In this document: positions 61,170 through 64,000 of the stretch, piece by piece
How positions within the stretch are numbered: position 1 is the stretch's first letter
How the letters are laid out: the number at the start of each line of letters is the position of its first letter
Source: Segatella copri
Lineage (GTDB): Bacteria; Bacteroidota; Bacteroidia; Bacteroidales; Bacteroidaceae
NCBI RefSeq assembly: GCF_026015625.1
Contig: NZ_JAPDVG010000001.1
Span: 2,373,001 to 2,437,000, forward strand
DNA length: 64,000 nucleotides
Reading direction: 5' to 3'
Notes under the pieces: model-generated
Told to the model about the DNA's origin: nothing
Seen by the model: only the letters and a program-made list of their open reading frames with translations
The model's database searches: none
Program-made: the position numbers and the translations under genes

Positions 61170-62192
61170 ATGAAAGATTACGATTTAGACTTAATCCAAG
61201 TTCTTTGGGTTGAAGACGACCCTATGGTAATAGAGCAATACCCATTAAAGGCAGAGAACTTCGGATTACAATTAGTTGCTTTCCCTTGTTGGGATGAAGC
61301 AAAAGCTGCATTAGAAAATGACTTTGATTGTTGGTCAGCTATCATTTTGGATGCAAAATGCAAGTACCATCGTGACAGCGAGGATAATGCTGTAAGATTT
61401 CTTGGCAGAGCCTTAAATGACATAGCCCTCATTTGTGAAAAAAGAGGGCGTGTTATTCCATGGTATGTCTTGACTGGCGGTGATGCAGAAGAGGTATCTG
61501 ACTCCATCAATGATGATCGTATGAAATGGGATGCTGATTGGACAAATAGTACTTATAAAGAATACTATTCCAAAAATGTTGACAACGAAATGCTGTATAA
61601 ACGCATCAAAGTACATGCTAGGAAATCTCCTCGCCTTCAGATTCAGAAAATGTACAAGGATGTATTTGATGCTATAGAAGAATGCGGCATTGACGACATG
61701 GGGTACAATGCCCTTGAGGATTTACTCATTCCTATTCATTTTCCAGACACAATCGAGTCTAAAGATTACAATGATAAATTTGAGAAAGCCCGCGAAGTTT
61801 TAGAATACGTATTCCGTTCTATGGCTATTCATGGCTTATTGCCCGACTGGGGTAAGCAGGTGAACTTTACTTGGTCAAGTATTATCCTTAGTGGTAAGAA
61901 TGCCACAAACTCTAAAGGAGAAATTGTCTATAAAAGTTATAAGCGCATTCTCCCAGAGGCAATGTCAAAGACAATGAAAGTAATAGTCAATATTCTTCCA
62001 CCCTTCTGCCATTCCGAGAATAGTACAGAAGAGGATATAAGTAAGAAAGAATATATGGAACGCGTACAATCATCCACATTCTTGCTAAAAAGTTTCACTT
62101 TCCAACTATGCGATTTAATCCTATTCTATCGCAGCTACATTCGTGAACACCCAGATGAAGAAAGAAATCGTTTAGAATGGGATAAGGCGTAA
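61170..62192 (+). CDS. Receiver-domain protein, partner of the kinase-like protein
   Basis: 340 residues. The N-terminal 150 residues are a CheY-like receiver: VLWVEDDP with Asp16-Asp17, phosphoacceptor Asp61 in AIILDAK, Thr102 in WYVLTGGD, and Lys135 in YYSK. The C-terminal 190 residues are helical and were not recognised; no DNA-binding motif was seen. The gene starts 2 bp after the kinase-like gene, so translation is probably coupled. Output is therefore probably not transcription; binding to nucleic acid, a nuclease or the helicase is possible. Confidence 0.8.
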   Translation: MKDYDLDLIQVLWVEDDPMVIEQYPLKAENFGLQLVAFPCWDEAKAALENDFDCWSAIILDAKCKYHRDSEDNAVRFLGRALNDIALICEKRGRVIPWYVLTGGDAEEVSDSINDDRMKWDADWTNSTYKEYYSKNVDNEMLYKRIKVHARKSPRLQIQKMYKDVFDAIEECGIDDMGYNALEDLLIPIHFPDTIESKDYNDKFEKAREVLEYVFRSMAIHGLLPDWGKQVNFTWSSIILSGKNATNSKGEIVYKSYKRILPEAMSKTMKVIVNILPPFCHSENSTEEDISKKEYMERVQSSTFLLKSFTFQLCDLILFYRSYIREHPDEERNRLEWDKA

Positions 62193-62212
62193 AAAACTCT
62201 TGCTACAATATT

Positions 62213-62244
62213 AGGGCGATATGACATTTTCATCATATCGCCCT
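62213..62244 (+). terminator. Terminator of the kinase-receiver unit
   Basis: AGGGCGATATGA (62213-62224) pairs with TCATATCGCCCT (62233-62244), followed by a T-rich tract. Confidence 0.8.
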
Positions 62245-62250
62245 ACTTTT

Positions 62251-62293
62251 ATTTTGTTGTGAAGAAAGACTACACAACAACGTCGTAATTTTG
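62251..62293 (+). promoter_or_regulatory. Shared promoter-operator block, copy 2
   Basis: Same block as at 58710. Here GTTGTG and CACAAC form a perfect inverted repeat (62256-62261 and 62273-62278), followed after 7 bp by TAATTTTG (62286-62293). It lies 25 bp before the helicase start. Confidence 0.65.
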
Positions 62294-62317
62294 CATCAGA
62301 ATACAAAAGACGACGAT

Positions 62318-64000
62318 ATGGAAAAGAACATTTCAACACTCGACCTACAGAATGCAGAACAGCAAAAAGCATTCGACCTTGTTGCAAACACCAACAATTG
62401 CCTTTTCATCACAGGAAAGGCTGGCACTGGTAAGACAACCTTTATCAAACGCATCCAGGAAGAAATCAACAAAAACTTCTTGGTATTGGCACCTACTGGC
62501 ATTGCAGCTATCACAGTCGGAGGACAAACGATGCATTCCTTCTTTGGCTTTCCGATGCAAGCAATTGGTCCACATACTAATACCATGCTTTCTTATGAAA
62601 GCAAATGTATTCTCGAGGAAACTGATACTATCATTATTGATGAGGTATCTATGGTAAGGTGTGATATGGTGGATGGAATGGACAGATGTCTTCGCATGGT
62701 ATTCAAGACCAACATGCCTTTTGGTGGAAAACAGGTTGTTTTTGTGGGTGACTTGTTCCAGTTACCTCCTATCATCAAGTCTAATAGCGCCGATGCAGAA
62801 ATGCTACAAGACCTTTATGGTGCTGGCACTCCATTCTTTTACAAGGCTTTTGTATTGAAAAGAATGAACCTCCCCAAGATTGAGTTTCAAAAAGTATATC
62901 GTCAAAGAGACGAAGAGTTTCTTGACATTCTGAACAAGATGCGCACGGGTGAAGTAAAGGCTGAAGATTTAGAATTACTAAATCAGCATGTCAGCAAGAA
63001 TTTTGAAGAACAGGATTTTTCTGTGACCTTAACCGCATTCAACAAGATGGCTGAGAAAATCAACGAGGAGAAATTATGTGCCATCCAATCGGAAGAATTC
63101 TGCTATCAGGCAAAGATTCAAAACGAATTCAAGAAAAATGAGGCGCCTGTACCAGAAAAGCTTAGGCTAAAAGTAGGTGCACAAGTCATATTCTGCCGCA
63201 ATAATACAGGTTGTGGTTATATGAACGGGACAATCGGTAAAGTTTCAGAACTTGGCGATGATAAAATACAAGTGACTTTGGAAAGCGGCAAAACCATTGA
63301 TGTCAAAGAAGTGACATGGGATAATGTCAAGAGCAAATACAATCGTCAAACCCACAAAATGGAAACCCAAGTTGTGGGAACCTTCACGCAATATCCTTTG
63401 AAATTAGCTTGGGCAATAACCATTCACAGATCACAGGGAATGACCTTTGACAGAATGCACTTTGACTTATCTCATGGCACATTCTTGCCAGGACAAGCTT
63501 ACGTCGCCATCAGTCGTTTACGTTCTTTGGACGGTTTGACACTTAGTAATCCTATCCGCCCTTATCACGTCACCCAAAATCAAGAGGTAAGAGTATTTGC
63601 CAACTCTTACAATGACACAGAGATGATAGATGACGTATTAGGTGCGGAAAAGCGAATCTACCAATATCTAAGCACAAAAGACTACGACATGGCCTCAAAA
63701 ACATGCCTGATTCTTATGCAAGACAAGATTCGCAAGAATGACTACCGAAACGCAGCCTTAATGGCCAAAAGAATGTTTGATATCATGCTGGATGACAATT
63801 GCCTATTAGGAAAAACCCAGAATGCTCAACTATTAAAGGATTGTAGCATGACTGCCAACTTCCTCAATGCCGTAATCTGCCTATATGGCAATCGTTATGA
63901 GGAAGCTATTGGTTACACAGACATGGTATTGGGGAGAAGGACCTGTCTTGAAGCGATGTTCATTAAAGGGCGTGCTCTTTATGAACTCAAGCGATATGAC
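62318..64000 (+). CDS. Pif1/RecD-like helicase with C-terminal TPR-like region (runs off edge)
   Basis: The ATG at 62318 opens MEKNISTLDLQNAEQQKAFD; 561 codons are visible and the gene is cut by the window end. Walker A is TGKAGTGKTTFIKR, Walker B IIIDEVSMV, and motif VI-like ITIHRSQGMTF, all typical of Pif1-type superfamily 1 helicases. A beta-rich segment with GAQVIFCRNN and GTIGKV precedes the last motif. The part after 63620 looks like TPR helices (AALMAKRMFDIML), unusual for plain Pif1. It has its own promoter, nearly identical to that of the kinase-like gene. Confidence 0.9.
   Translation, partial: MEKNISTLDLQNAEQQKAFDLVANTNNCLFITGKAGTGKTTFIKRIQEEINKNFLVLAPTGIAAITVGGQTMHSFFGFPMQAIGPHTNTMLSYESKCILEETDTIIIDEVSMVRCDMVDGMDRCLRMVFKTNMPFGGKQVVFVGDLFQLPPIIKSNSADAEMLQDLYGAGTPFFYKAFVLKRMNLPKIEFQKVYRQRDEEFLDILNKMRTGEVKAEDLELLNQHVSKNFEEQDFSVTLTAFNKMAEKINEEKLCAIQSEEFCYQAKIQNEFKKNEAPVPEKLRLKVGAQVIFCRNNTGCGYMNGTIGKVSELGDDKIQVTLESGKTIDVKEVTWDNVKSKYNRQTHKMETQVVGTFTQYPLKLAWAITIHRSQGMTFDRMHFDLSHGTFLPGQAYVAISRLRSLDGLTLSNPIRPYHVTQNQEVRVFANSYNDTEMIDDVLGAEKRIYQYLSTKDYDMASKTCLILMQDKIRKNDYRNAALMAKRMFDIMLDDNCLLGKTQNAQLLKDCSMTANFLNAVICLYGNRYEEAIGYTDMVLGRRTCLEAMFIKGRALYELKRYD

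Overview
The window looks like a chromosome segment of a gut Bacteroidota of the Prevotella/Segatella type, probably S. copri or a close relative. The evidence is SusC/SusD pairs with GH3 glucosidases, lipoproteins of Bacteroidota-only families, and many promoters of the form TTTG-N19-TAnnTTTG placed just upstream of starts. No searches were run, so family names rest on motifs read by eye.

Layout. 1-12.2 kb is a polysaccharide-utilisation region: a SusC/SusD pair (SusD runs off the left edge), two GH3 beta-glucosidase-type enzymes, and a membrane regulator of the DUF6377 type between them. 12.3-26.5 kb is mostly housekeeping: a DUF4923 protein, two possible small ORFs behind a strong regulated promoter, an M16 zinc peptidase, a MATE exporter, an FKBP lipoprotein, glyS divergent from a topoisomerase IV A subunit, a 23-nt repeat array, and a histidine phosphatase/SGNH esterase pair. 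26.6-32.4 kb is a complete 5.7-kb integrative element in the 3' end of tRNA-Leu(UAG). It is bounded by 58-bp perfect direct repeats and carries an integrase, an excisionase-like protein, a DUF3987 helicase-like protein, an AEP-type primase and a structured cis-acting region. Next to it lies debris of an older element (a deleted RhuM gene). 33.3-36.7 kb holds tex and an outer-membrane barrel gene. 36.7-37.8 kb is a gene-free block with 105-bp inverted repeats and 22-nt tandem repeats. 37.9-45.1 kb is a second SusC/SusD operon with a zinc-metallohydrolase lipoprotein and a DUF4302 lipoprotein. 45.5-55.9 kb carries an OmpR-type two-component pair, isocitrate dehydrogenase, an OmpA lipoprotein, purL and a split chromate transporter. 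55.9-64 kb is an accessory, defence-island-like block: a frameshifted AAA/PD-(D/E)XK gene, a WYL regulator, an unusual histidine-kinase-like protein with a degenerate DNA-methylase-like N terminus, its receiver partner, and a Pif1-like helicase cut by the right edge.

Main points of interest. (1) The WYL / kinase-like / receiver / helicase block, in which the kinase-like gene and the helicase share an almost identical 43-bp promoter-operator block. (2) A G7 tract inside the signal-peptide region of the second SusC that leaves its ATG one base out of frame with the receptor, as expected for a phase-variable or broken receptor. (3) The minimal primase-helicase-integrase element with signs of tandem accretion at the tRNA. 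(4) Families of intergenic inverted and tandem repeats. (5) Two FNR-type palindromes at almost the same distance from two promoters.
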